A stretch of DNA of 39,432 bases from Collybiopsis luxurians FD-317 M1 (Eukaryota; Basidiomycota; Agaricomycetes; Agaricales; Omphalotaceae): assembly GCA_000827265.1 (NCBI GenBank), contig KN834827.1:228973-268404 (forward strand), read 5' to 3'. The number at the start of each line of letters is the position of its first letter. Position 1 is the stretch's first letter. The notes under the pieces were generated by a model that was not told the DNA's origin, ran no database searches, and worked only from the letters and a program-made list of their open reading frames with translations. The translations under genes were made by a program, and so were the position numbers. Positions 1-12,958 of this stretch are shown here, piece by piece.

Positions 1-711
1 GGCGAACGCATATCAGGTTGCGGAACAATCAGTTAATTAATAAACATACGTGTACATTCTAACATGTGCTTTTCGTAACCAACATGACCAGCCAAAGCGG
101 CAACACGCATCGATCAAAGAGATGCGTGTCATGCTGGCAATACACTCGGCAAGATGCATGCCATATTGGAACGGCATTGACACATAAGCCATTGTTTATT
201 GATATGCATATCGACTCAGAAGCTTTGGATATATTTGGTAACCATCCTGGGATGCCGAGAACTACACGCATTACTGTGATTTATAATAGTATTGATGATT
301 TGTACTAATCAGCTGCCGAAATGATGCGCGGCAAGTACTATAAAGGCAGGGAACTCGAACTCGAGTTCCCCAGCTTGAGTATTTTATTTGTTTGTTAGTC
401 GGTACACACTATAGTACTTACTTACAACTCTGTACTCTGTAGCTAATCTAATATTCAATTTTCTAAACTTCCACACTCTATTCTAAGTGAGAACCTTCAA
501 ATAACAGTTTCGTTGAAGTGTCCCACTGCTGAATTTACTCTCCAATACTTAACAATACTCTCGAAATTGACCAACACTTGTTACATTGCACCTTAAACCC
601 CCTGTTGCTATAATACATTAACCAGCTAGTCATTGTTTACATACAGCAATATCACTGATTAGTGAAACAATTCAACATAAAACTAGTGATTGAGTACAGA
701 CCATAACACCA
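1..711. other. Left flank, no recognised gene
   Basis: No gene is recognised here. A plus-strand open frame of 80 codons (66-308) ends in the residues SIDDLY. It shows no domain I know and could be the last exon of a gene lying to the left. A TATA-like ctataaag (about 339-346) follows it, next to a short hairpin. From about 370 to 711 I see only AT-rich non-coding sequence. Confidence 0.4.
349..370. repeat. Short perfect hairpin
   Basis: A 9-bp stem (gggaactcg / cgagttccc) encloses a 4-nt loop (aact). It contains the 12-bp palindrome gaactcgagttc and sits just after a TATA-like ctataaag. It could be a protein-binding site in a promoter or simply chance. Nothing else supports a function. Confidence 0.35.
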
Positions 712-2690
712 TCATCATCATTGCAGGGCCTTTCACAGCCTTTTTTTGTCCTTTACTTATACTTCAAAAGACCCCTCTTTGATGCATTCTGATACCACTT
801 CACACAAAGTGGTGGAATGGGTAGTTCCATTTCGTTTCGTTCCTCTTCAAAATTGGTGCGTTTACTTGCCTATTTCAACGGTCGTCCTTTTTGTTGAGCC
901 CTCTCGTAGTACTAAAACAGGTCATACACAGACGTCGGAACATGTTCGACTCTTCTTGTCTCTGCATCCAGCACTTTTATCCAGAATTCGGCGCAGATCC
1001 TTCAACACTCCTTTCTTCCACTATCAGAGCCCTTGTCGTCTATGCCCAGTATCCTCCTCAGCTTCGATACATCCTCGTCATCGTTGAAATTCCCTTAATC
1101 CTTCAACGGCCATTTCTCTCACCCGCATATTCAGGAATCAGGAGCAAATCATGACTCCTCAATGCGCTATCTTATCAGGAATCTTGCGCCCCTTGTGACC
1201 CTGTTTTTCAAGCTCTTCCCCTGATCGACTTGGACATTGGATGGGTTTGGTAGCTGGAGAAGAAAGTGCAACTGGGTTTGTCAAGGGTGAGTATCGAGTT
1301 TGCTATTTCATCGATCTTCATTGATCGTATTCTGATATAGCGGGACCAACAACAGTAGCCACCTCCGTCTACTCCACACATTACTGAGCGCCATCAAGAG
1401 GCCTCACCAAAGGCACCCACGGCACACTTTCTACACCTCTCTCTACGCTCTCCTTGCCTTTCCGCTATCACCCTACTCCTACGCAAATGTAAAACGCGCA
1501 TCTACGTGCAAATCTGAGGGCGTTTCATGACCCTTCGTCGCAATGGAGCACCCGAATACGGCTATTCAGGCCGTGATCACCCGGGAGTGTTTCCGCTCAC
1601 ACCCAAGTACAAGCTGTCAACGCAACGTATGGGGATGTAACGCTGAGCGGTAGGCGCTGTGGAGAAATCATAGAAAGGTTGGGAAGGACATTGATCGTGA
1701 AGCCATCAGCTATCCCAGCGAAAGGAATATCGAGGAAAAAAGGAATTTACGTTGAGGATAAATTTCGTTCAAGGTTTTTGTTCCATTTCACGATATCTTG
1801 CTCATCGTTATTTGTATATCAATGAATTTCTTTACCTGTGCGCCTGTTCCTCATATATGCCTTTGTGTCCAGAGATCCATTCCAATGATTCCGAAAATAT
1901 CATTTATGACCTGGCTTGTGAATCGTCTGCCCTCAGTGTATTCTCTATTTGCAGAACAATATATTATGATTATTCACATCGGTAACAACGCTAGAGTATA
2001 CGCCCATGCCCAATTCATTCAAAGATGGCCAAGGTCTTTGCCAACTCAGTGTCACCCCCGCCTCTTAGCAGTTCCATTTCAGGCTTGTTATTTGACATGA
2101 GTTGTGTGCGCTACAGAATTCATCATGCAGAGTAGAAAGCTGGGAGAGAACTCGATGGTACTATCTATATGCACTGTGGGGACCAAAAATCGTTTAGAAT
2201 TTCAAGTGGAAGTGGCTATCATTGTAGTGGTTACATGTCTCTATGCAATGAATTTTCATAAGGGGAGCTATAAGGGTAATGGAACTGTTTTCAGTGATGT
2301 GATTCCATTCAAAGCATACTATGAATAGGAAACAAAGTCAACTGATTTTATTTATTTGAGAACGGATAATGAAGAGACAGAAGATGAACAGTCACTAGGA
2401 TGAATTTTTATTTTTCTTTGGGTATGGGTTACAATCATACATTAAATATGGGAGACTTTGGACAGCTGGTACATATTCTCTCCCATTCACTTGGTAAGCA
2501 AGAATGAGGAAATGCAACGGCAGATACTGTCGTAGCAAACAAATAGTAGACTTTCCACATCTAACCAAAAGTAAATGTACTAGTACAAGAACAAGGCAAT
2601 GAGAAAATAGGAGAAACAAAACTGGAATTATGAAACTGAAGTTTGGAACAATCACTAAAGTCACAACAGAAGTGGCTTATCAAAGACCTA
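712..2690. repeat. R repeat copy R1, downstream of NLR1
   Basis: This segment is homologous, in the same orientation, to 15400-17480 (R2) and 36070-38190 (R3), and in part to 11560-12765 (R4) and 24540-25450 (R5). R1 and R2 are nearly identical over long stretches, for example around 1540-1640 versus 16300-16400. R1 lacks the first ~100 bp of the other copies (the ataagcgcc...ggaatccagggccgg block). A conserved intron-like element (gtgag...tatag, 1287-1340, 54 nt) follows codons readable as GEESATGFVK, and the next block reads AGPTTVATSVYSTHY before a stop. The open frames are otherwise broken, so this is a decayed gene family or a spliced non-coding transcript. The function is unknown. Confidence 0.75.
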
Positions 2691-2698
2691 CAGCCTAG

Positions 2699-5600
2699 TC
2701 AGTCCGAAGACCCCGTTGTGGGAGTGTAGCACTTTGCCCAGTTCTCCCCAATACAGTCCCAATTGAACTGGACTGAAGTATGGCCACAGCGAGATATTAT
2801 GCATGGACAATCAGAAGTAACAAGAGTGGAGGTTAAGGATGGGGGAAGCCACATTAAGTGTTGTTCAGAAGAGTGATATGGCTTGATCCATCCTTGATTG
2901 TCAGCATTCCAGCGTGCACTCAAAGAATTCATTGTGGAAGAGGAGGAAATGAGAGGAATGCCAAAGTCAGGTTGAGCATGAACTCCATCACCAGATTCAT
3001 TCTGTGTTTCTGATAGGATGTTAGTTGCATGGTCCGAGGAAGGAGCAGCAGAAAGAGTGTGGTCAATATGGCTAGTCTCTCCCTCATGCCGTTGACCGAT
3101 AGCTGCATCCCATATGCGAATAGATTGATCCCTTGAACCTGACACAAATTTGGTTCCATCTGGTGAAAAGGCAACTGAATAAACTGAATCAGTGTGGCCA
3201 TCCATTACCTTGAGCTGCTCTCCAGTTGCAGCATCCCATATGCGAACTGTTTTATCTGCTGACCCTGACACTATCTTGGATCCATCTGATGAAAAGGCAA
3301 CTGCCAGCACCCAATTAGTATGCCCTTTTATCTGCTGGAGCTGCTCTCCAGTTTCTACATCCCAAACACAGACAGTGCAATCTGCTGATCCTGACACAAC
3401 CTTTGCACCATCAAATGAGAAAGTGACAGAAAGAACATAGTATGTATGGCCATCCATCTGCTTCAGTTGTTCTCCAGATATTGCATCCCATATACAGACA
3501 GTTTTATCATCTAATCCTGACACAATTTTTAGCCCATCTGATGAAAAAGCCACCGACTTGACCCCTCCTTCATGTCCATTCAACTGCCTAAGTTCTTCTC
3601 CAGTTACAGCATCCCATATGCGGATACTTTGATCTGCCGAGCCTGAAACAATTTTGGATCCATTCAATGCAAAGGCTACAGACCAAACGCTTTGGGAGTG
3701 ACCACACATCTGTTTAAGCTGCCTGCCAGTTGCTGTATCCCATATGCAAACAGTGTTATCATCTGATCCCGACACAACCCTGGATCCATCTAATGAAAAT
3801 GCAACTGAATTGACCTCATTCATATGACCATCCATTTGCTCGAGCATATCTCCAGTCATTGCATCCCATATGCAGATAGTTTTATCTGCAGATCCGGATA
3901 CAACTTTGGTTCCATCAGATGAAAAGGCAACAGAATAAACAGTGTCGGTGTGGCCATCCACCAGCTTGGGTTGGTCTCCAATGATGGTATCCCATATCCG
4001 GATAGTTCCATCATTTGATCCTGACATAATTTTAGACCCATCTGGTGAAAAAATAGCTGACCAGACCCTTTGAGAGTGACCATCCATTTGTTTAACCTGC
4101 CTGCCACTTGCTGTATCCCATATACAAACTGTTGTATCATCTGATCCTGACACAACCAAGGATCCATCAGAGGAAAAGGCAACTGAATTGACCTCATTTA
4201 TATGACCATCCATTTTCAAGAGGTTGTCTCCAGTTGCTGCATCCCATATACATACAGTGTGATCTGCTGATCCTGACACCATTCTTGCACCATCCAAAGA
4301 AAATACAACTGACCAAACACTACTGGAATGCCCGTCAATTTGCTTCAGCTCTGCTCCAGTGCTTGCATTCCATATACAAATAGTTTTATCTTCAGATCCT
4401 GAGACTATCTTGGCTCCATCTGGTGAGAAAGCTGCTGAATAAACTACACTAGTATGGCCAGCTATTTCAATGAGTCTGTTTCCAGTTATCACATCCCATA
4501 TCTGGACAGTTTTGTCCCCTGATCCTGACACAACTTTCATACCATCTGGTGAAAAGGCAACTGAGTAAACCTTGTCAGTGTGACCATTCATAATCATCTC
4601 CTGTTCTCCAGTTACTGCATTCCATAACCTGACAGTTCTGTCCTCTGAACCAGAGATAACTTTGGATCCATTTGATGAAAAAGCAACTGAGTGAACCGAA
4701 CCAGTATGACCTTCCATTTGCAGCAGTTGTTCACCAGTAAGTGCATCCCATATATGGACAGAATAATCATATGAACCAGAAACAAGTTTCAATCCATCTG
4801 GTGAAAATGCTACTGTTCTGACTAGTCCCTCATATTGCATTTGTAAAATTTCACCCCCATGATTACTAACACCTGTACATAGAACATTGGGCACATTTCT
4901 AAAGTTGTTTTTCCACTGTGTTGCACTTGGAGTAGTTGCAAACTCTGTTGCAAGGGTTGACAAATATAAATGTGGAGTAGATAATGATGCTGTAGTCTGT
5001 GTAAATGACTTCACCAGTCTGTCAACTGTGGCTGCAGCTTCTATTAATGCTAATGGGGCCTTATTCTACAATCAAATTATAAAATAAACTCTCTTATTTT
5101 TTTTGTTTGGTAAACTAGTACCTACGTTAGTTAGCCATATTTGTAAGTTCAGAACATTTCCGTAACAGTCTTCCTTCTTTTGCATCAAGTTCATGGATTC
5201 AACCCAGAACAATACTTTCTCTTCCATTAGTTCCGCCAGTGAGTAAAACAATGGATCATTGGGTTCTTGTCCAATAAGATGTGGAATCCAGTATTGAACT
5301 GCATATCCCAGCTCATTCCCAAGTTTTGATTCAACCTGACCCCCTAAACTTAACACTTCTGAATCCAGTCCATATGATGATGCAAGATTGCACATATTGA
5401 AATGTAAACCTTGCAGCATAATATCCATACAGCTTTTAGCAAGGGCAATGTTCTGGTTACAAATCCAATCCTTTGGAAAAAAGTCAAGAAATGATTTGTG
5501 GTAGATATATATCCTGTCATTCCGAATATAGACCACTGCATGCAACCCATTTATGACTTCACCCACCCATTCCTCATCTGATTCTTCTGAAGGTCTAGCA

Positions 5601-7930
5601 ATAAGTTTTGCCAGCATTGACAATGTGAGAGGTTCCTTTGCACAGACAATTGTACTAACTATAATCTGCACATCCACATATTGCGAGCTTTTTTCATTGC
5701 CCAGAACATCATCAAGGATTCTGTGATACAATGCTGTCAAACCATGGGGTTCTGGAATTGCTTTGATTTTGAGGATATTCTTAAGCTGTCTGGACTGCTT
5801 CTTTACAGACATACGGACAGTGCTCCCAGGATTTTCAGAAACATATCGAATAGCTGTTGCAGCATAAATGAACAGACCATCACATTGTGTTGCAAGCTCA
5901 TCCAAGTCCTTGTTACAGCTTGGCATCAAATGAGCCAGTTTAGTATGAATATACTTAGAAATATCTTGCAAAGCCACATTTTTTTCTACATCCTCTAGGT
6001 GGCAGATGGTCTTGGATGAAAGCTGCTCTTTGCATATTTCCACAATATGTTGGTCCGGTCGGCTGGTGATCAACACTTTGAGACCATGGATACCAGCTAT
6101 GTTATTCAAGAGTTCCTTCAGAATGTTAGATCCTCCGAGGCCTTCAAGCTCATCCAGTGCATCAATAACAACAAGCCATGTTTGGGAAACATTGTTGTAG
6201 ACATTCTGTTTCCATGGCTCAAGCAAAAGTTTGAATGCATGAGTCATTGTAGTGTTAACAGTCTCATTATCAACAGCCATAAGAGCATTTTGAAATGCTT
6301 CACATTTGTTGGCCAGTTGATATACCACAGTGGGTATTACATTTTTTTGTGTTCGCAACTCAGGTAACTGGCGGGAGCAAAAGAAGGAGGCACCGAGCCG
6401 ATAGTTCCCATCTTCTCCATTGTATTCTTCACAAATTGTCTTTGCAATTGTGGATTTTCCAGCTCCAGCCATGCTACTTATCCAAAATACGGGAGGGCAA
6501 GAGTCATCCATATTGGACACCCAGGTTTTGAGTTGAGCAATAATATCAATCCTCGTTCCAGGAGTGCAACTTTCCCGCTTGGTAGTCATCCCAATGTCAG
6601 CATTGTGTACTGCATTGTGGGATATAGGCCACCTCTGAAACTGAAATATATTCCCCATGAGAATGATATCTTAAATTCAAGATGGACACAAATTCTTTTC
6701 TTACCATGATTGACATGTTTATTTGGTTTAAATCCCTTCGCAGCAACAAAAGTAAAGCTGTCTGTTGCTCAAATTCAGCAGATTCAAGGAAAAAATATTT
6801 ATAACTACTAGACATACATGTATCCTTTGACTCCTTGTGTTAATACCATCCACTATTCTTTGAACTTGGCTTGAGATATCAGCTGATTGAAGCACTTGTA
6901 GCCAAGTTTTTTGTTCTCGAATTTGATCTAAGGTTACTGCTTGTTGAATGAGGAATCTATGCAAACATTGAGGATGTAATATTTCAGTTCACAATGTCAG
7001 AACTCACTTGGCAAATGAAATACATTGGTCATTTGCAATTCTTTGCAAAAGTGCCTCTTCAACAATTTTCAGATGTTCAGTAATACTGTGGAACAGCTCC
7101 TGCACACTCTCTTTGTTATCCAAGGTAGCCTAAAAATAATAGTTTTGATATAGCTGCAATATAGAAATCTACCAGTACAGACCTCAGCCGCAGTGGATAT
7201 CATATTGAAAATGGAAAGAGGAATTTTGAATGGGGTTCCATCGAGCCAGGGCTCAATGACCTCTGAGAGCTTGTGCAAAGATTTCCAAGTGACTAAAGCG
7301 GCCTTGTGCACTGAAGACATTTTGGATTCATCACTGAGATCTGCTATAGTCACAGACCCGGGTGAATCAAGCATCTGATTGGCAGAAGCTATATGAATCA
7401 AAGTATAAACAAATTATCTTCTCCTAATTGGCAAGGACAGACGTACCCATAGGCTCATTGCTAGCATGCATATTTCCCCAAGCTATACATAAGTCACAAA
7501 CAATCTGAGTCGATTGCTATAGGAAATATATACCTGTGTTGATCACAGTCCCTATTGTGGGAAGACTAAACTGGGCCTCGGAATCTATTAAGTATATAAA
7601 TAGTTGTACGAAAGTCACTCATTAGGATCGCAGAAATAAGTCATACCAGAAGCAGGAGACGAAATGTCTGCAAAGGAAGAGGTGCAAGAAATCAATTTTG
7701 GGGTCATGGTCGTATACTACTATAAGCATACCGCCTGGGCCATAAGCAAGATCCGAAATATTTCCCTCTGTCATGCCCTCAACATTTGTACCAATGCCGG
7801 CAGAACTCGCACTTGAAAGAGTTGGAGATCTGCTCCCTTGAAGGTTGAACTTGAATAAATCCAGGAAACGGTCCCTCTTTCGCTTAGGCTTGTTATTTCC
7901 TTGACCTTGAGATTTGTTATGTTTTGCCAT
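2699..7930 (-). CDS. NACHT-WD40 NLR-like protein, paralogue 1 (NLR1)
   Basis: This is a STAND/NLR receptor of the fungal NACHT-WD40 type, thought from relatives such as HET-E/HET-D to sense nonself by WD40 binding. My spliced model has ten exons: 7930-7732, 7667-7647, 7584-7534, 7482-7447, 7388-7183, 7129-7008, 6956-6818, 6761-6705, 6640-5126 and 5065-2699. These sum to 4713 nt, 1570 aa, with no internal stop. The start (MAKHNKSQ) is chosen because NLR2 begins the same way. Residues 1-102 are low-complexity with a basic KPKRKRDR cluster. Residues ~103-277 are a helical region. The NACHT domain has a P-loop SMAGAGKST (~333-341) and Walker B LVVIDALDE (~433-441), followed by ITSRPDQ. Fourteen WD40 repeats (SGSxDxTVxIWD, ~43 aa each) fill most of the last exon, followed by a conserved tail ending GENWAKCYTPTTGSSD. 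The first P-loop glycine is serine here. Exon boundaries of the short 5' exons are the least certain part. Confidence 0.88.
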
Positions 7931-8150
7931 CAGGGGTCAATATCGAGGAAGACAAATCCGTAGTCAACTTGTTGGGGAAGGAAAGGAGGAGAAGGTGCGT
8001 TTGCAACGTGTTTGACCCCGTGCCAGTTTAAGCGGAGATACAACTGGGTTTGGAGGTTAACGTAACGTCGGCTGAGGCTTCGAACGCTTCAAATGATGCA
8101 ATGAGGACAAGAAGATGGTCAAATGACCGGCAAATTCGGACCTAGGTAAC
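7931..8150 (-). promoter_or_regulatory. Conserved upstream block of NLR1
   Basis: The sequence immediately upstream of the NLR1 start matches the block upstream of NLR2 (22750-22945). Shared stretches include gcgtttgcaacgtgtttgac and gatggtcaaatgaccg. Similarity stops near 8150, which marks the end of the duplicated segment. It probably holds the 5' UTR and promoter. No clear TATA box was identified. Confidence 0.55.
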
Positions 8151-8990
8151 CAACGCCTGCCAGAAGATTCAACTGGAAGTTCAGTTTCGTATATCATAGC
8201 TATATTTGATATTTCCCACCGTTGGCACTCGGTGCCTTTACCTATTTGTAGAGAAAGCATTCCCCTATGTTGATTCTTGTTCCCGCTATCTAGGTACGCA
8301 CATGCTATGGTCCTACATATTGCCGGCGTCTCGCTCCTTGCGTATCAATCTCGACCACGGCTATTGTTTACTGAACTCGTAGTTCCTCTTCCCCTAGTAG
8401 CGCACTCGGGAAGGGCAAGGATGTAATTTTGATTTTAGTAATGATGCCAAGCCTTCGGCCGAATCACCAATGGCTACTCACCCCCACGTAATGATGTTCC
8501 TCGCGGGCAGTGCAGTGCTGGCGCGCAATGCCCAATGTAAATCTTTTTTTTCTTCCCTCCCATTGGTGTAAGATGGACAATGACCTGGGTGCCGACCTTA
8601 TACAGCTAATTCAGATCAATTACTGAGTCTTTCGTTTGAATTATGGCTGCAAGTCCTAGACAATGAAGTTTTGAATGGTACGTGTACACGCACACTGCTC
8701 TTCCATCAGAAACTCAATTTTCCATTGATACCTGCCATAGACAATGCCATTGACTTCTTTTACACCAATATTGATGATATTTTGGATAGTTCTACTGCTT
8801 GTGCATTGCTCTGTCAATCTTGTGCTGTCAAACTCTATGTTCTCATGTTTAGATGACACAGTCAGCTCGGTGAATGCTCATGTTGATGATATGTCCCTGG
8901 ACACTGCTATGGAAATGTCAAATACAGGAATGGATTCACTGTGGCTGTTCATCAACCCTCTTATGATTGGTATATATTAATTCTGTCATA
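8151..8990. other. Intergenic between NLR1 and aK1
   Basis: No feature is recognised from 8151 to about 8650. From 8650 to 8990 there are short open frames on both strands (about 60-78 codons), with no domain I know. The plus-strand frame with NAHVDDMSLDTAMEMSNTGM may be an upstream exon of the alpha-kinase gene that follows, but I cannot show a splice connection. Confidence 0.35.
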
Positions 8991-8999
8991 GATGAAACA

Positions 9000-10477
9000 G
9001 CATCCTTATTGTAGTATATACAGAAACTTCGAGTAACCTTGCACAGCTTGCTAATGCTTACACTGAATTGGACCTATTTCAAGCACCCCTGGAAGCTGCT
9101 GGTGACTTTTATTTCAGCTTTGTACCGTATTGGATTCACTTGCGTGTGCTGCTAGAAGCAGAGATTCCTGTGGCAGCAGGTGTTAGTAGTGCACCTCAAG
9201 CTACTAAGTAAGTTTTTCATTGACATGATCATCATTCACCTTTTTTCACAATTTTGAAGCTTCAAAGGTGCAATGGCCTGGAAGTTACTATACTTGTGAC
9301 ATTGCTGCTGGGTTTGAAAAGATGGATATTATGAGAGGGGGGGTGGAATCGAAGTCCCGAAAGAAAGGTAACACTCTTCGGGATCGATTTGATGCTGCTT
9401 TTCCGGAAGTCCACTATGTGAAGTTCACAGTTAACAAGGCTTTCAAATACTATCATGCCTTTGTCAAGCATGATTCAGGTCTGTTTCAGCAATTTATTAG
9501 CCTGGGTTATGCAAATGATGGAAAGTGGAACAAATTCTGTCTCCAAGCAAAGGTGAGCCTTAATAACTTGTGTTTTATACAGCCTTGCATAGTACTGATA
9601 ATTAATCCATAGGAAATTGAATCAAGCCTACATTGATCAGTGTGATTGAAGGTATACATGGATAGAATCATATAAACATAGACTCTTGCAATTTAACAAT
9701 GTATATAATACTGATGGGCCAGATGCTGTCTCCATTAGCTCTAATCAAACAGAATTGGAGAAAGAAGGCATTAGACTTGCTCAAGCTTCTTATTTTCTTG
9801 ATGCCTTCAAAGACACTGCACTTGAAAGAAATGTTGACATTGGAAATGGTGTGCAATTCACTTGATATATACCTTGCTGGACTAATGATCAATCTTACAG
9901 ATATATGTATCACAGACTTCCTTCCTGCTCTACAGATCATTGAGGATGGCGAGGAACCTTGTCCAGCATCAGGCCTTACATCCATTGATATTCACACACA
10001 AGGCAAGAAATTTGAACATGGAGAAGATAGCCATCATTTTGTCGCTTGGTTACTTGAGGAATGCCGTCAAACTTGCACTCATAAGTGGTCCGGAACCAAT
10101 CAGCATCCTTCTCATAATCACAGTCAAGTTGGAAATGTGATAACAGCCTTTGTTCATTTTGTCTATCTCTACAGTCACAAAAGTGTAGTATTGGCAAATA
10201 TTCAAAGTAAGAGTCTCTTTCCTCTTAGTGTCTTTCTTCTGCTCATGAGACATGCAGGCACTGCAGTAGACTCAAAGCATGTTATTTTTGATCTCATGTC
10301 CCACGCAGTAGAAGGGTAAGTTCTTTCAATACTAACATTTTGTTCTGACTCAATAAATCCAGAGACAGTGGAACTGGTGATCATGGTACGGATGGAATTA
10401 GAACTTATATTCAGGAACATGAATGTGTTAATTGATGCAAATCATTGGGCTTGAAGGGATTAGTTGCCGAAGATTAA
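9000..10477 (+). pseudogene. Alpha-kinase (MHCK/EF2K type) pseudogene, aK1
   Basis: Alpha-kinases are atypical Ser/Thr kinases expanded in Agaricomycetes. My exons are ~9260-9552, ~9680-9848, 9901-10206, 10258-10315 and 10373-10477, joined by 51-57 nt introns with GT...AG ends. The first exon carries an unassigned module (WPGSYYTCDIAAGFEKMD). The kinase C-lobe follows: ITAFVHFVYLYSHKSVVLA, VIFDLMSH and GTGDHGTDGI, then the zinc-site HEC. Two defects are visible. There is no N-lobe segment equivalent to FAYGGRKVVYN...EEFVAK of aK2, so the ATP-binding lysine is missing. An in-frame TGA (10433-10435) falls between HECVN and CKSLGL, exactly inside the HECxxxC zinc motif, and the frame would otherwise run to TAA at 10475-10477. 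The TGA fits a CGA arginine codon changed by CpG deamination. The 5' end is uncertain. Confidence 0.75.
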
Positions 10478-11559
10478 TAAGCTTAATCGTTGCTTGATTT
10501 CGTATTATATCACTCTAGCTGCTTAATAGGTGAACAGCCTGAGTAGTCTATATGCCTATGGACGCTATTCCTACTGCTACAAATAATGTTACAATGTTTT
10601 GAACTTGCATATGCGACAAAAACTGTTCTAGGCAACGGCCATGCTTCCGAGGGTATCGGAGATTCGGGCCATCAAAAATCAAAAATCAACCTTGCCCTTC
10701 CCGAGTACCCTACCCCTAGACCTGGGGAATGGTTATATCAGTTATTTGTTGAACAATTACTATTATTACGCTATCTAAATGCTCATCGACCAAGTACATA
10801 AACAACTCGGGTCTAACAGCTCTGAGCCAGGAGAGCAAGATGTGGACGTTGTGAGTAGTAGGTCCTGAGTCTGCTCTTCATTTATTATCAAGCAGTGATA
10901 ACCTGTAATAGCTACCACCGCATTCTTGTCCCATTATATACAATTACTCCGCATCATTGAGGAGATTTGCATAAAGTAACCCCGAAGTAAATTTTTTATC
11001 GTCTCTTTCTACTCCAGGCCGGAGGGATAGAGGATAATCAAGCAAAGACGCGATCACTTGTTCAATGCAGAGCCAAGTACGGTGCAGTGAGTATAGGCAC
11101 CAGCACGATATGCATCATGTAATATAATCTTGAAACATTGTAGAGTTTCCATTGGGAAACCGTTGTGGTGAAAACAAGGTGATAGACTTGATGAACGCGC
11201 GGGGGAGGTATTCGAAAGGGGAAAAGTGAGTGAAAGTTGTCGACCTTGTATCATCCAGTCTATAGTTTCAAGAAGTACCAACGTACCTTCGGCAATGAGA
11301 TCAGCTCTAAATGTAAAGTGCCAGAAGAGAAGATAAGTTGGTATTGTGAATGCATTGTAGGCACGAGTACGTATAGACCAACAAGCTCAGGATCGAGTCG
11401 AGTGAACAGACAACCTGGACTAGTTAATAATAATTCCCATTAGTTGCCCTGCACGACATGAGGTCGTCTTGAGTAATCCTATATTCGTTCGTTTATATCC
11501 ACCTAGCTCACTGCTTTTCGTTCTTCTCGTACACTCTTGGCGATGTTTGCATTTTGGAA
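10478..11559. other. Intergenic, no recognised gene
   Basis: I see no coding sequence with a recognisable domain. Short open frames on both strands (up to 75 codons, for example 11054-11281 minus) look like chance or shadows. The end of this stretch (from about 11480) may already be the diverged left edge of R4. Confidence 0.4.
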
Positions 11560-12765
11560 GAAAGACAAATAAGCCTCGGAGTCCGGAGTCCGGAACCGTC
11601 TGCCGGCGCCTCTGTCCTCCATCTCCATTGCAGCCCGTACGCAATGTCGTTTCCTCAAGTTTCTTATCCCTGGAGGCTCACCTAGACCACTTCATCCGGT
11701 GTTGTCAAATTGATAGTCTCATCTTGTCTTGCTCAGCTTCAAAGCCAGTGCGTTCGCTTTTCTATTTCAATTGTCGGTCTTTTCACTCGCACTCCCTCCA
11801 AGAGCCCAACATATCAAAGCAGGTCATACACAGACAGCGAATCGTACTTGACTATTCTCATCTCTGGATCCAACAGTTCTATCCAGCTTTAAACGCAAAT
11901 TCTTTTGCACTCCGTCGTCCCACTATTAGAATCCCCGTCCTCTTTCCCCAGTATCCTTCTCAGCTTTGATACGTCCTCATCCTCATCGAAACTTCCTTAA
12001 TCATTCAACTACCATTTCACTCAGCTGCACATCTAGGAATCGGAAGAGAATTTGGCCCCTCAATGGGTTTGCCTTATCGGAAATCTCGTGCTCCTTGACC
12101 CGCTGTTTTTCAAGCTACTTCCCCCGGTCTGCTTGGACGGTTGATTAGTTGGCTGGTTGGAGAGGGAATTGTGACCGGGTTTGTAGGGAGTGAGTTTCGA
12201 GTTCGCTACCTCCTCTATTCTCAGTTAATTATATTCCGATGCAGCGGGCCCAACGACTGTAGTAAACCTCTATTCTACTCCACCCATTATCGAGCACCAA
12301 CAAGAGGCCTCGCCGAGAACAGCCTATGGCAATCTCTCTAGTCTCTCTCTACCCTCTCCTTACTTTTTCGCTATTACCCTACTCCGATGCGAATGGTTAT
12401 TCACCCGCCCACATACTCATCCGACGCCATTTGATTCCTTGTCACAATCCAGCGCCAGATTACGGCTATTGTGTCAAGAGCAGGCACCATAATCACCAAG
12501 GATTGTCTTCCACTTGGACCCTATGTACAAGCTGTCAGCTGAATGTAACACTGAGCGGTAGGCGCTGTGGAGAAAAGATAGAAAGTATGGGAAGGACGCC
12601 GATCATGAAACTGTTAGCTACCGCAATGAAACACATCAAGGAAAATGGGAATTTACGTCGGAGTTTGCATTTTGTTCATATTTTTCTTTCGATTTTACAT
12701 TATCTTGTTCGTCGTTATTTGCATATCAGTCAATTTCTTTACTTGTCTCCCTTTTTTTTCCCGGT
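11560..12765. repeat. R repeat copy R4 (solo, no NLR attached)
   Basis: A diverged copy of R that is not followed by an NLR gene. It starts with aaataagcctcgg, matching ataagcgcc... of R2, R3 and R5. It carries the conserved intron (12190-12244, gtgag...gcag, 55 nt) flanked by GEGIVTGFVG and GPTTVVNLYST. Similarity ends near 12765 in the block related to 1740-1850 of R1. A plus-strand open frame of 166 codons (11469-11969) crosses its left half and aligns in part with frames in R1 and R2 (KQVIHRR...FYP), but other copies have stops there. It may be a relic of a small hydrophobic protein gene. The solo copy shows that R spreads, or survives, independently of the NLR. Confidence 0.65.
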
Positions 12766-12958
12766 AGGTGGAATTATGCATCAGGCCCGTGCGTCACGGC
12801 ATGTATGTGCGTATGCGTATACGTATATGCGTCAATGTACCAATACGTTGGCCGATGCAGATCTGAATGAATCTGGCGTAATCAGCAAATGCCTCTGCAG
12901 TACTTATATCTGTGGAAAGCATAGAAAACGAGGCTACTGAAGGGAGCTGGAAACTCGG

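Noticed and set aside
712..2690. R repeat as an LTR or TIR transposon
   Set aside because: No terminal repeats or target duplications are visible at the R edges, and copy edges differ (R1 lacks the leader, R4 and R5 end early).
3192..3440. Plus-strand open frames antisense to the WD40 exons (also at 18629-18868 and 38632-38886)
   Set aside because: They are shadows of the WD40 repeats on the minus strand and share their periodicity. No start context, introns or domain support them.
3856..4197. Minus-strand frames of about 90-113 codons overlapping the WD40 exons
   Set aside because: They are the +1/+2 frames of the repeated WD40 coding sequence, kept open by the repeat structure.
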